From NCBI GenBank assembly GCA_964508715.1, contig CAZDUX010000028.1, forward strand, positions 1 through 30,026: a stretch of DNA of 30,026 nt, read 5' to 3'. Below are positions 16,755 to 24,150 of this stretch, in pieces (position 1 is the first letter of the stretch; each line of letters begins with the position of its first letter). The notes under the pieces were generated by a model. It saw only the letters and a list, made by a program, of their open reading frames with translations. It was not told the DNA's origin and did not search any database. Origin of the DNA: JAKALX01 sp964508715 (GTDB lineage: Bacteria > Chloroflexota > Dehalococcoidia > Tepidiformales > Tepidiformaceae). Made by a program: the position numbers and the translations under genes.

Positions 16755-16782
16755 CGGGTCACGGGTCACGGGTCACGGGTCA
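16755..16782. repeat. Four tandem copies of the heptamer CGGGTCA
   Basis: Four exact adjacent copies fill the 95-bp gap between the end of the thiolase gene and the start of the amidase gene. With the flanking CGG the array could also be read as GGGTCAC units. It lies in the amidase 5' region and could vary in copy number by slippage. Confidence 0.9.
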
Positions 16783-16804
16783 CGGCTTGCGTGGAGCGTG
16801 CGCC

Positions 16805-17980
16805 TCACACCGCTTCGAGGAGAATTGCGTCGCCCTGCCCGGTCCCGGAGCAGATGGCCGCAACGCCGAGTCCATGGCCAAGCTCCTGGAGCTGATATGC
16901 CACGGTCATCGTCAGCCGGGCACCGCTCGCCCCAATCGGATGTCCCATCGCCACCGATCCGCCCATCCGGTTCACTTTCGCAGCATCCCATCCGAGCCGT
17001 TGTCCGCAGATGAGCGGTACGGCGGCAAACGCCTCGTTGACCTCGATCACATCCAGTTCGTCGAGGGTATGTCCCGTCTTCTTCAGCACGTTCTCGATCG
17101 CAAAGGCCGAAGCGATGGGGAACTCGCCAGGAGGTCCCGCTACCTCCGCGTGGCCCACGATCCGCGCGATCGGCTTCACCCCAGCGCTCTCCGCCGCCTC
17201 TTCCGTACCGATGAGCAGCACGGCTGCCCCGTCGTTCACTCCTGGTGCGTTCCCGGCCGTGATAGCGCAGGTACCGTAGACGGTGGAGATGCGCGCCAGC
17301 CGCTCGATTGTCGAGTTCGGACGGGGGCTCTCGTCACGCGCCAGGGCCACGTGGTTGGGGTCGCGTTTCTGGGGGACGGGAGTCACCTCCCGATCGTAGT
17401 AGCCGCGCTCGAATGCTGCTCCCCAGCGCCGCTGGCTCATCACCGACCATTCGTCCATCTCCTCGCGGGAGATCTCGCGTTGCTGGGCCATTGCATCGCC
17501 CTGGTTGGCCATGTGGACGTTGTCGAAGGCGCACCAGAGGCCGTCGTGCACCATCCCGTCGATGAGCGTCTTGTTCCCCATGCGGGCGCCCCAGCGCGTA
17601 TTCATGTCGTAGTAGGGCGTGTTCGACATCGATTCCATGCCGCCCGCGAACATGAGGTCACCGTCGTCGGCCCGGATCGCCTGCGCCGCCAGTGTCACGG
17701 CCCGCATCCCGCTCGCGCAGACCTTGTTGACCAGCGTGCTCGGCGTTGCGTCGGGGAGGCCGCCGCGAATCACCGCCTGGCGGCTGGGGAGCTGCCCGGC
17801 ACCCGCCTGCAGCACCTGCCCAAGAAAGACGTTGTCGATCCGTGCCGGGTCCAGTTCGTTGCGCTCTACCAGCGTGCGGATGAGGAATGCCGCGAGGTCC
17901 GCCGCCGAATGCTCCTTCAGCCCGCCGCCGAACTTGCCCCAGGGCGTCCGCGTCGCATCGAGAATAAAGACGTCGCGCAT
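16805..17980 (-). CDS. Acetyl-CoA acetyltransferase / thiolase
   Basis: This 391-aa enzyme condenses or cleaves acyl-CoA units. Active-site residues are visible: nucleophile Cys88 in 'NKVCASGMRA', His347 in 'GGSVAMGHPIGASG' and Cys377 in 'ICSGTGQGDAI', with 'NEAFAA' at 315-320. Length is typical. Biosynthetic (PHB or isoprenoid) and degradative (beta-oxidation) roles cannot be separated from sequence and no partner dehydrogenase or hydratase is adjacent. The ATG at 17980 follows GGGAGG by five bases. It precedes the amidase gene on the same strand with a 95-bp gap. Confidence 0.94.
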   Translation of the reverse strand: MRDVFILDATRTPWGKFGGGLKEHSAADLAAFLIRTLVERNELDPARIDNVFLGQVLQAGAGQLPSRQAVIRGGLPDATPSTLVNKVCASGMRAVTLAAQAIRADDGDLMFAGGMESMSNTPYYDMNTRWGARMGNKTLIDGMVHDGLWCAFDNVHMANQGDAMAQQREISREEMDEWSVMSQRRWGAAFERGYYDREVTPVPQKRDPNHVALARDESPRPNSTIERLARISTVYGTCAITAGNAPGVNDGAAVLLIGTEEAAESAGVKPIARIVGHAEVAGPPGEFPIASAFAIENVLKKTGHTLDELDVIEVNEAFAAVPLICGQRLGWDAAKVNRMGGSVAMGHPIGASGARLTMTVAYQLQELGHGLGVAAICSGTGQGDAILLEAV

Positions 17981-18119
17981 GCTGGCCTCCCGGTTGCCAA
18001 ACCGACTCTACGGTAGCGCAATCCGCCGGAAGAAAGCAGCCGCGAACCGAGCGTTTCGCTACCTTCCGGGCCCGGCTCCCTCGAACAACCAGTCCGCTAC
18101 GTGTACTCCCGGTTCCTCT

Positions 18120-20594
18120 CTACCGGATGGCGATCTCCGGCGTGGCCTGGCTCACATAACTCGTGTCGCCGCTCACCGCGCGGGCTTCCACGACTACCGT
18201 CGTGTTCACAAACAACCTCCGTGCCGGCCCCGCGACAGCGAGTGTCCACGGCTCGCCCGGACTCGTTCCGGCCGTCCCGTCGTTGACCACCACGTTCACG
18301 ACCCAGTTCGATGCTGAAGCGTCCCAGTACTTGTTGTCGGATTTCCGCTTGATGACGAAGCTCACCTTCGCTGGCGCTGGCGAGATAGTGCCCGTCGTCG
18401 CCGAGAACGTCAGCCGGCTCCGTGCCACCTTCGCACCCACTGCCGGGACGACCACGGCGAGCTGTGCCGTCGATGTCGGGGGCGCTGCCGTGATGTCGAA
18501 CGTCGAACTCGTCGCCGAGGTCAGCGAGGTTGCGCTTGCCGTGAGGGTGTACCCGGTGGCGACTGTGTCGACCGAACACCCGGCGAATGCTGCGACGCCG
18601 TTCGTTACGGTCTTACTGAGGCCGCCAGTGCACACCAGGTGCGCCGAGCCACCACCGCCGACGAGTGCGAGCGTGACCACGGTGGTGGAGTCCACCGTTA
18701 CCGTGGCCGACCCTGCATTCTGGACGGTGACCACGGGTTGTGTTGAGAACGCCGTGTTCACGACGGCCCCGGAGGGTTGCGTCGTGAACGCCAGCTTCGT
18801 GGCGCCGCTGTTCACCGTGAATGCGATTTGCTGCACCGATGGCCCGCCACCCGGCGTAGGATTGAAGACCTTGATCTGTGTGGTTCCTGGCGTTGTGAGC
18901 AGGTTCGCCGGGATGGTCGCCGAAAGGTGCGTCGCATCCGTCATGGACGTCACGAGGTCGGTTGTCCCCCAGCGCACGATCGAGTTCGCGACGAAGTTCG
19001 TCCCTGTCACGGTGACCGTCATCGCTGCCGCGCCCGCGACTGCCGTGTTCGGTGTGACGTTCGTGAGTGCCGGTACGGGGTTTGGCGCCGCATTCACGGT
19101 GAAGTTCACCGGGTTCGATGTACCCCCGCCGGGCAGCGGGTTAGAGATGCGAACCGCCACGGAACCGGCGCTTGCGATGTCGGTCGCCGTGATCGCGGCC
19201 GTGCAGGTCGTCGCCGAAGAACAGGTGGTGGTCCGGTCGCTCCCGTCCCATTGCACGCGGGTGATGCCGTTCACGAATCCCGACCCGGCGACGGTGAGCG
19301 TGAACCCGCTGCCGCCCGCGTTTGCGGTGAGCGGACTGATGCTCGAAAGCGTTGGGTTCGGATTGCTGGCCTGCGAAAACGTGATCGTCACGGTGTTCGA
19401 CGTTGCTTCGAAGGACGTGGCCTTGTTGTAGCGCGCCGTCACGGCAATCGTCCCGTCCGAGTTCGAGGTGAACTTCACGCCACTTTCGCCTGTCGTGCAG
19501 TCCGGTGTCGACGCCGATGATACCGAAGCGACCGAAGCGCCTCCCCCTGCCACGAGTGTGAAGTCGTTGAGGGCCAGCGGGTTGAGCCCCGAGTTCGAAC
19601 CAGCCACCTGGGTCCCGGAGCCTGCCGTGTTTAGGGTGCAGACCGTGACGGACGTCCCGGTCGTGACTGCTACGGAGGACGGCTGGATGGTCAGTTGATT
19701 GACCGATGCAGTCACCACTGGTGACATCTGCGAGCCGGGCGAAGTAAAGAGATGTGCACCCGAACTGAGCGTCAGGACGTTGGACAGCGCGGTCGACGCG
19801 GCACCGTCGTTCGCCCTGGTGGTGACGGTGATCGTTCCGGTCCCGCCTGCTGACGCCAGTGAAGGTTGGCCTGTGCAGCTTGCAGTCGCAGTCAGTTGGC
19901 CGGTTCCTGGCCCACCCGGGCAGACGACATTGATGACTGTCCCATTGGTGATGGCGACCGACGCCGAGTATGTTCCGCTCGCACCCGTCCCGTTGTTGGT
20001 GAGCACGATGGTGTGAGTCACGAGGTTGCCTTCGAACACGCTCGTGGGGCTCACGGTGTTGGTTACGGCGATGAGTTCGTTTGCCACGGTGAGAGCACCA
20101 GCGTTGTCGGCAGCGGGATTCGTCCCCGGTTCGCCGCCGTTTCGTGCGACAAAGGCCTCGGTACCAAGATCAATGGTGGTGCCATCGGCAACGTTCACTA
20201 CCGCTGAATGCACCACAATCGACTCAATCGCGCTTCCATTCCCCAGCGCGCCGATGTTGCATGTGAACGATGATGTCCCCATTCCGGTGCAGCTCGCCGG
20301 TCCCAGCCCGCCCGTGAATGATGTCACCTGCAAATTGGCGCCAAGGTTGCCGTCGAAGTTGAGGTAGGTCGTGTCACCACCTGCCGTGAAGTTGATGGTG
20401 TAGGTCACGTCGTCGCCCGGTTGCACTGTTGCCGGGCCTGCGGGCGACTGCACTACCGTGAAGACCGCCGGGTTGGCGATCGCCGTAACGTTTTCGGCGG
20501 TACCCTGCCACGCAAGTCCCATGAGCAGTGTCACCACAACTGTGACCAGCAGTCCCAGTCGCCGGCCTGGGTGCAGCACCGTCTGAACCCTCAT
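18120..20594 (-). CDS. Large secreted multi-domain surface protein with IPT/TIG repeats (824 aa)
   Basis: A signal peptide (about 1-33, 'LLVTVVVTLLMGLAWQGTA') is followed by two beta-sandwich DUF11-like segments (45-170 and 175-290), a long Ser/Thr/Gly region, and two tandem IPT/TIG domains (about 411-500 and 504-594) recognisable by 'LSSISPLTANAGG' and 'LTNVTPNTAVAGA' starts and '..NPxPGGG' ends. A further Ig-like segment (598-703) and a C-terminal adhesin-type domain (710-824, 'KYWDASASNWV') follow. There is no C-terminal membrane anchor or LPxTG-like motif, so it is either released or held by another protein. The gene starts 11 bp after the 20606 gene and is probably its operon partner; AGGTGG precedes ATG 20594. 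Confidence 0.88.
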   Translation of the reverse strand: MRVQTVLHPGRRLGLLVTVVVTLLMGLAWQGTAENVTAIANPAVFTVVQSPAGPATVQPGDDVTYTINFTAGGDTTYLNFDGNLGANLQVTSFTGGLGPASCTGMGTSSFTCNIGALGNGSAIESIVVHSAVVNVADGTTIDLGTEAFVARNGGEPGTNPAADNAGALTVANELIAVTNTVSPTSVFEGNLVTHTIVLTNNGTGASGTYSASVAITNGTVINVVCPGGPGTGQLTATASCTGQPSLASAGGTGTITVTTRANDGAASTALSNVLTLSSGAHLFTSPGSQMSPVVTASVNQLTIQPSSVAVTTGTSVTVCTLNTAGSGTQVAGSNSGLNPLALNDFTLVAGGGASVASVSSASTPDCTTGESGVKFTSNSDGTIAVTARYNKATSFEATSNTVTITFSQASNPNPTLSSISPLTANAGGSGFTLTVAGSGFVNGITRVQWDGSDRTTTCSSATTCTAAITATDIASAGSVAVRISNPLPGGGTSNPVNFTVNAAPNPVPALTNVTPNTAVAGAAAMTVTVTGTNFVANSIVRWGTTDLVTSMTDATHLSATIPANLLTTPGTTQIKVFNPTPGGGPSVQQIAFTVNSGATKLAFTTQPSGAVVNTAFSTQPVVTVQNAGSATVTVDSTTVVTLALVGGGGSAHLVCTGGLSKTVTNGVAAFAGCSVDTVATGYTLTASATSLTSATSSTFDITAAPPTSTAQLAVVVPAVGAKVARSRLTFSATTGTISPAPAKVSFVIKRKSDNKYWDASASNWVVNVVVNDGTAGTSPGEPWTLAVAGPARRLFVNTTVVVEARAVSGDTSYVSQATPEIAIR

Positions 20595-20605
20595 CGCTGT
20601 ACCAC

Positions 20606-21388
20606 CTAGTACGTGTAGGCGATCGAGACGCCCATCAGCTTGGAGGCCGGCCCGCCCTTCAGGTCCACCACGATGAAGTACACATTTGCGCCGTTATCCA
20701 CCGTGTGACTGAACGCATTCTGCGTTTGCGGCGAACTCCCCCCGCTCGAAAGTACTTCTGCCAGCTTGTAGACATTGGCCGAAGCATCGCCGTTCGAGAG
20801 CGGGGTGTAGTCGAGCCGGACCGCCACCGTGTCGCCACTCCCGGCAAAGGCCGCTGTCATGCTCGTGATGGTCGCGCCGTTGGGAAGGTAGACGGGGGCG
20901 AAATACCGCTGCGATGCCGTGTCGGTGCCCACCGGCGCAATCTGGTTGAAGTTCTTCTCGTAAATCGCCAGGTCGTTCATGGGGAGGAACGTGCTGGCTG
21001 CTATCGAAAGCTTCCCGGTACCACCCGCTGGTGTGCCGCCTGCCTGGTTGAGGGTACCCGTGTCCCAGTTGCCCGTGTTCTGCGTGTAGTTCAGCCACAC
21101 GGCGTCGCCAGGGTTGAGCTGGCTCAGCGTATTGGCGAATGCCGGCGCGCCCGGAGCATAGAGCTGGTACGCCTGTGAGCCTGCATCCCAGCGGTAGACC
21201 GACGAGTACTGGCCGCTCAGCGACGATAGTGCGTCCGCCGGTGACTTGGCCGCGCCCAGGTACGAGACGTTGTTCCAGCCCCGTTGCAGCGAAACCGCCC
21301 TCGCGTGCTGGTCGCCCGCCACCATGACCACCGTGATCGCGGCCAGGCTGAGGGCCGTAGCGAGAAGGACTGTTCGCAGACGCGGCAT
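20606..21388 (-). CDS. Secreted protein of a Chloroflexota-type surface family (260 aa)
   Basis: A signal peptide (1-31, 'AITVVMVAGDQHARA') is followed by a domain with 'LQRGWNNVSYLGAAKSPADAL', 'YSSVYRWDAGSQAYQLYAPG' and 'LSQLNPGDAVWLNYTQ', a pattern I know from exported proteins of Dehalococcoidia-type Chloroflexota but without a defined role. The C-terminal half is beta-rich ('NGATITSMTAAFAGSGDTVAVRLDYTPL'-like). It is the first gene of a probable operon with the 824-aa IPT protein. ATG 21388 has GGAGG seven bases upstream; earlier in-frame starts are not supported. Confidence 0.83.
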   Translation of the reverse strand: MPRLRTVLLATALSLAAITVVMVAGDQHARAVSLQRGWNNVSYLGAAKSPADALSSLSGQYSSVYRWDAGSQAYQLYAPGAPAFANTLSQLNPGDAVWLNYTQNTGNWDTGTLNQAGGTPAGGTGKLSIAASTFLPMNDLAIYEKNFNQIAPVGTDTASQRYFAPVYLPNGATITSMTAAFAGSGDTVAVRLDYTPLSNGDASANVYKLAEVLSSGGSSPQTQNAFSHTVDNGANVYFIVVDLKGGPASKLMGVSIAYTY

Positions 21389-21661
21389 CGTCGGGCCTCC
21401 TGGCGTGTCGCTCGAACGTGTTCCATGAGCGATCGCGCCAGCACTCAGGGTAGGAATGCCCCCCTGCTGCCTTAATGGGCGGAAGCCCCATGCCTGAACA
21501 GCGATGATCCCCCGATCCGGAGAGGGAGAACCCTGAAAATGAGTGGGAGGAGGGAGGACGATAGAGGGAACGCGGTGCCTACGGCCGTGTGAAGCAAAGG
21601 CCCGGCTCCAATTGGGCCGGGCCGGCAAGAAGGCGAAGATCTCGTAGCCCGGGGAACCGCC
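21389..21661. other. Non-coding gap between the surface operon and the sortase gene
   Basis: No convincing reading frame is present. The part next to 21388 should carry the promoter of the 20606-18120 operon, though no clear -10/-35 pair is visible. The hairpin at 21599-21623 is the probable terminator of the sortase gene. Confidence 0.5.
21599..21623 (-). terminator. Intrinsic terminator after the first sortase gene
   Basis: GGCCCGGC and GCCGGGCC form a perfect 8-bp stem with a nine-base loop, about 40 bp past the sortase stop on the minus strand. It is followed there by TTTGCTTCAC, a short T-rich tract. Confidence 0.65.
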
Positions 21662-22378
21662 CTACGACACTCGCTCCGCCACGACCACGTCGCGGCTCAC
21701 ATACTCGAGCCCGGATGCATCGAGCGCCCCGCCGCAGGTGATCATCGTGATCCATTCCTTGCCTGCGGGTTTGTCCGGCGGATTGATGATGTCGCCCATG
21801 GGGATGTTGTCGCGGCTGTACTGCTTCTTCGAGATGACCTTGTACTTGTACTCGGTTCCGTTCGCCATGACGACGCTGATCTCATCACCGACGCTTGCCT
21901 GTGCGAGCTTCTGGAATGGAGCCGGGCAGGCCATCGGGTTGCTCGGGCAGACCGCTTTGCTGATGTAGTAGACATGCGCCGAAAAAACCGCGTTCCCGCC
22001 CCAGCCAGGCTTCGTGCCGATCCCGTAGCCGTTCTTCTCCAGGTCCTGGTCGTACCAGGCGACGTCGGTGTTTTCCTTCCCCTTACTCGGTGTGTCGAGT
22101 TCGCCCTGGGCGTTGGTCGCCAGCGCCTCCACGGGCGCATCAATCCCGAAGCGCGGGTACTTGAACCGTGCCACCGTGCCGTTGAAGGGTGTCGGAGTTG
22201 CGGTGGGAGTTGGCGGTACCGTTGGTGTGGATGTGGCAACGCTGGCCGCCGCCTCGGTTGTCGTCCCAGCCGTCGTCGCGGCGGGCGTGTCATCACCGCC
22301 GCCGCAGGCCGCTGCCCCCACGAGCGTGATGGCGCCAGCAAGCAAGGTCAGCAGCGAGATTTTCGGGGCAATCTTCAA
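21662..22378 (-). CDS. Sortase-family transpeptidase, apparently lipoprotein-anchored (238 aa)
   Basis: The catalytic domain (about 65-238) has the sortase triad: His135 in 'FSAHVYY', Cys215 in 'TMITCGG' (the TLTC-type motif) and Arg229 in 'YVSRDVVVAERV'. Sortases cut a surface-protein sorting signal at this Cys and join it to an envelope acceptor. Residues 1-24 are a signal sequence ending 'GAAAC' at Cys25 followed by GGGDD, which looks like a lipoprotein site rather than the usual membrane anchor. A Thr/Pro stalk (about 34-64) links the two. TTG 22378 is the likely start, with GGGAGAGG just upstream. It is a paralogue of the 22535 gene, the upstream neighbour on the same strand. Confidence 0.82.
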   Translation of the reverse strand: MKIAPKISLLTLLAGAITLVGAAACGGGDDTPAATTAGTTTEAAASVATSTPTVPPTPTATPTPFNGTVARFKYPRFGIDAPVEALATNAQGELDTPSKGKENTDVAWYDQDLEKNGYGIGTKPGWGGNAVFSAHVYYISKAVCPSNPMACPAPFQKLAQASVGDEISVVMANGTEYKYKVISKKQYSRDNIPMGDIINPPDKPAGKEWITMITCGGALDASGLEYVSRDVVVAERVS

Positions 22379-22505
22379 GAGCCTCTCCCTGTTCCGATCA
22401 TGGTCATCGTGGAAGGTCCACCGTAGCGCAGCTCCCTCAAAGGCAAAACTGCACCGCCGCACCCCTGTGAACGAACGCTTAACCAGCCCGCCGTCCGCCT
22501 GCCAG

Positions 22506-22533
22506 CACCCGCCGGGGCATCGTGCCCCGGGTG
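22506..22533 (-). terminator. Hairpin between the two sortase genes
   Basis: GGGGCA and TGCCCC enclose a three-base loop, extended by CACCC/GGGTG arms. It begins right after the stop of the 22535 gene on the minus strand. There is no T-run, so it could be an attenuating or mRNA-protecting hairpin. Confidence 0.4.
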
Positions 22534-22534
22534 A

Positions 22535-23248
22535 TCAGTTCACACGCTCGGCGATTACCACGTCCCGCGTCAGGTACTCAACCGGCCCGCTGTTTCCCCC
22601 GTTTACGTACACGAAGGGCCCCGTGTTTCCGCACGTGATGAGCGTGATCCACTCCTTCCCCTCGGGTTTCGTTGGGGCGTCGATGAGCTCGCCCATCTTG
22701 ATGTCGCTGATGTTGTAGTTCTGCTTCAGGATCACGCTGTACGTGTAGTCCTGTCCGTTGTCCATGGTGACCACGACCTGGTCGCCCGGGTTGAGCTGGT
22801 TCAACTTGTTGAATGGCATGACCTGTGGGGGGAGCCCGTAATAGTCGACGTGCGCCGAAAACACCGCGTTTTTTCGGAACCCTGGCTTCGCCCCGAGATA
22901 TGGCCCGCCGGCAGCCACGAGCTCGCTGTTGTACCAGCCGACGTCGCGTGGGTTGGTTGGCACATCGAGTTCGTTGTTCTTCTTGATCGCGATCTCTTCA
23001 ACTGCTGCATCCACGTTGAAGCGCGGAATCTTGAAACGCGCGATGTTGCCGTTGTAGGGGACCGGTGTTGGCGTGGGCGAAGGTACGTCGGTTGGTGTCG
23101 CGACCGGCGATGGTGCGGGCGTCGGTGTGAAGTACTCGACGTGCGCCGGTGCGACTGCCTGCGAATCGCCCGAGTAGAAATACCCGAAAGCCAGCATGCC
23201 GACCCCGGCGGCAAACGTCACGATCGCGAGGATGGGAAGCACTCTCAT
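22535..23248 (-). CDS. Sortase-family transpeptidase, membrane-anchored (237 aa)
   Basis: The domain order parallels the 21662 protein: N-terminal membrane anchor (about 5-26, 'ILAIVTFAAGVGMLAFGYFY'), Thr/Pro stalk (about 40-64, 'TPTPAPSPVATPTD'), and sortase domain with His133 ('FSAHVDYY'), Cys206 ('TLITCGN') and Arg228 ('YLTRDVVIAERV'). Shared blocks such as 'NG-x-IARFK-x-PRF' and 'GKEWIT-x-ITCG' show the two are paralogues, probably with different substrates. ATG 23248 lacks a good Shine-Dalgarno. No classical LPxTG substrate is visible in this window; the 23352 protein is a possible one. Confidence 0.86.
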   Translation of the reverse strand: MRVLPILAIVTFAAGVGMLAFGYFYSGDSQAVAPAHVEYFTPTPAPSPVATPTDVPSPTPTPVPYNGNIARFKIPRFNVDAAVEEIAIKKNNELDVPTNPRDVGWYNSELVAAGGPYLGAKPGFRKNAVFSAHVDYYGLPPQVMPFNKLNQLNPGDQVVVTMDNGQDYTYSVILKQNYNISDIKMGELIDAPTKPEGKEWITLITCGNTGPFVYVNGGNSGPVEYLTRDVVIAERVN

Positions 23249-23351
23249 GAAAACGACGTCGATCCTCTGTCCGCAATTCGACTCTTCTTCAGGTTAAACG
23301 ACACGAACACAAGGAGAGATTAAGCCTTTTCCCCTTGCGACGGCACCAGAG

Positions 23352-24050
23352 CTACGAACGGGACCTCTGCCCGCGCCGGCTGAGGGCCACTCCGCCTGCC
23401 GCTCCGAGTACGATCAGCACGCCGGTGACGGCCAGGATCACGAGGAGCGGCGAAACGCCACCACCGCCGTCGTCACCCTTCGAGCCGGGCAACCCGGGGT
23501 CCGGTACCGCGGGCGTTCTCGTCAGTGAGATATCGTCGGTTGGGGGCGAACCGGTCCGTGGCGTGAACTTCGCCTGCTCCGTTGCTGTCGCCTGCCTCCC
23601 CGCCTCACTGATCGTTGGGTTGACCTGTGACGGAAGCGGCAGCGTGCTTCCCGACCCTGCGTTCAGGTCGAGCCGCTGCAACCCTGCATGCCAGGTAGCT
23701 GTCTGGACTGCATCGCGCGTACCCACTCGAAAGACGATCGTCTTGCCTTCGGCGCCACACCCGGGCGACTGCGATTCGTGCATCACGGTGACGACGTAAA
23801 CGGACGCGTTGCCTTCGATGATTGTCCCGTTGCCGCCCGGCTGCGTGCAGTTTTTCCCGCCGATGATGGCCGCGATCTCTGTCCCGTCTGGCAGGGCATG
23901 GCCGTCGATGCTCGCTGTCCCGTAGTACGTGGCCGGCACCATGGGTTGCGCGGATACGTGCTCACTGTCACCCGCGATGACTACCCCAATCGCAGCGATA
24001 ACCGCTGCCAGGGGAGCCCACCATGCCATCGCCCGCATCACGACGACCAT
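23352..24050 (-). CDS. Exported protein with C-terminal membrane anchor (232 aa)
   Basis: A signal peptide (about 5-34, ending 'SEHVSA-QP') is followed by a domain (36-130) of a type frequent in Chloroflexota exported proteins, with 'YYGTASIDGHALPDGTEIAAIIGG' blocks and a Cys pair (C68 and C98). A Pro/Thr/Ser linker follows, then 'LPGSKGDDGGGG' (187-198), a hydrophobic helix (about 200-222) and a basic tail ('SRRGQRSRS'). This tripartite end resembles a sortase sorting signal, but LPGSK is not a canonical LPxTG. It may instead simply be a type I membrane protein. ATG 24050 is chosen; no strong ribosome site is seen. It is divergent from the RodZ-like gene. Confidence 0.75.
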   Translation of the reverse strand: MVVVMRAMAWWAPLAAVIAAIGVVIAGDSEHVSAQPMVPATYYGTASIDGHALPDGTEIAAIIGGKNCTQPGGNGTIIEGNASVYVVTVMHESQSPGCGAEGKTIVFRVGTRDAVQTATWHAGLQRLDLNAGSGSTLPLPSQVNPTISEAGRQATATEQAKFTPRTGSPPTDDISLTRTPAVPDPGLPGSKGDDGGGGVSPLLVILAVTGVLIVLGAAGGVALSRRGQRSRS

Positions 24051-24150
24051 GGTAGAGGCGAACCCCCGACCAACCAATTCGCCCGATGGGTCGCGCATTT
24101 CACAATTGATCGCTACCTTATGTTCCGACCTTCCCCGCAGGGGTCACTGT

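Noticed and set aside
16755..16782. Tandem heptamers as a CRISPR or origin iteron array
   Set aside because: There are no spacers between units, only four copies of seven bases, and no cas, dnaA or rep gene nearby.
18163..19431. Long Val/Thr-rich open frame on the plus strand opposite the IPT protein
   Set aside because: The opposite frame has a signal peptide and two recognisable IPT domains; this one is antisense to them and has no motif.
21389..21661. Possible small RNA or tRNA in the gap upstream of the surface operon
   Set aside because: No cloverleaf or conserved RNA motif could be found; the only clear structure is the terminator hairpin.
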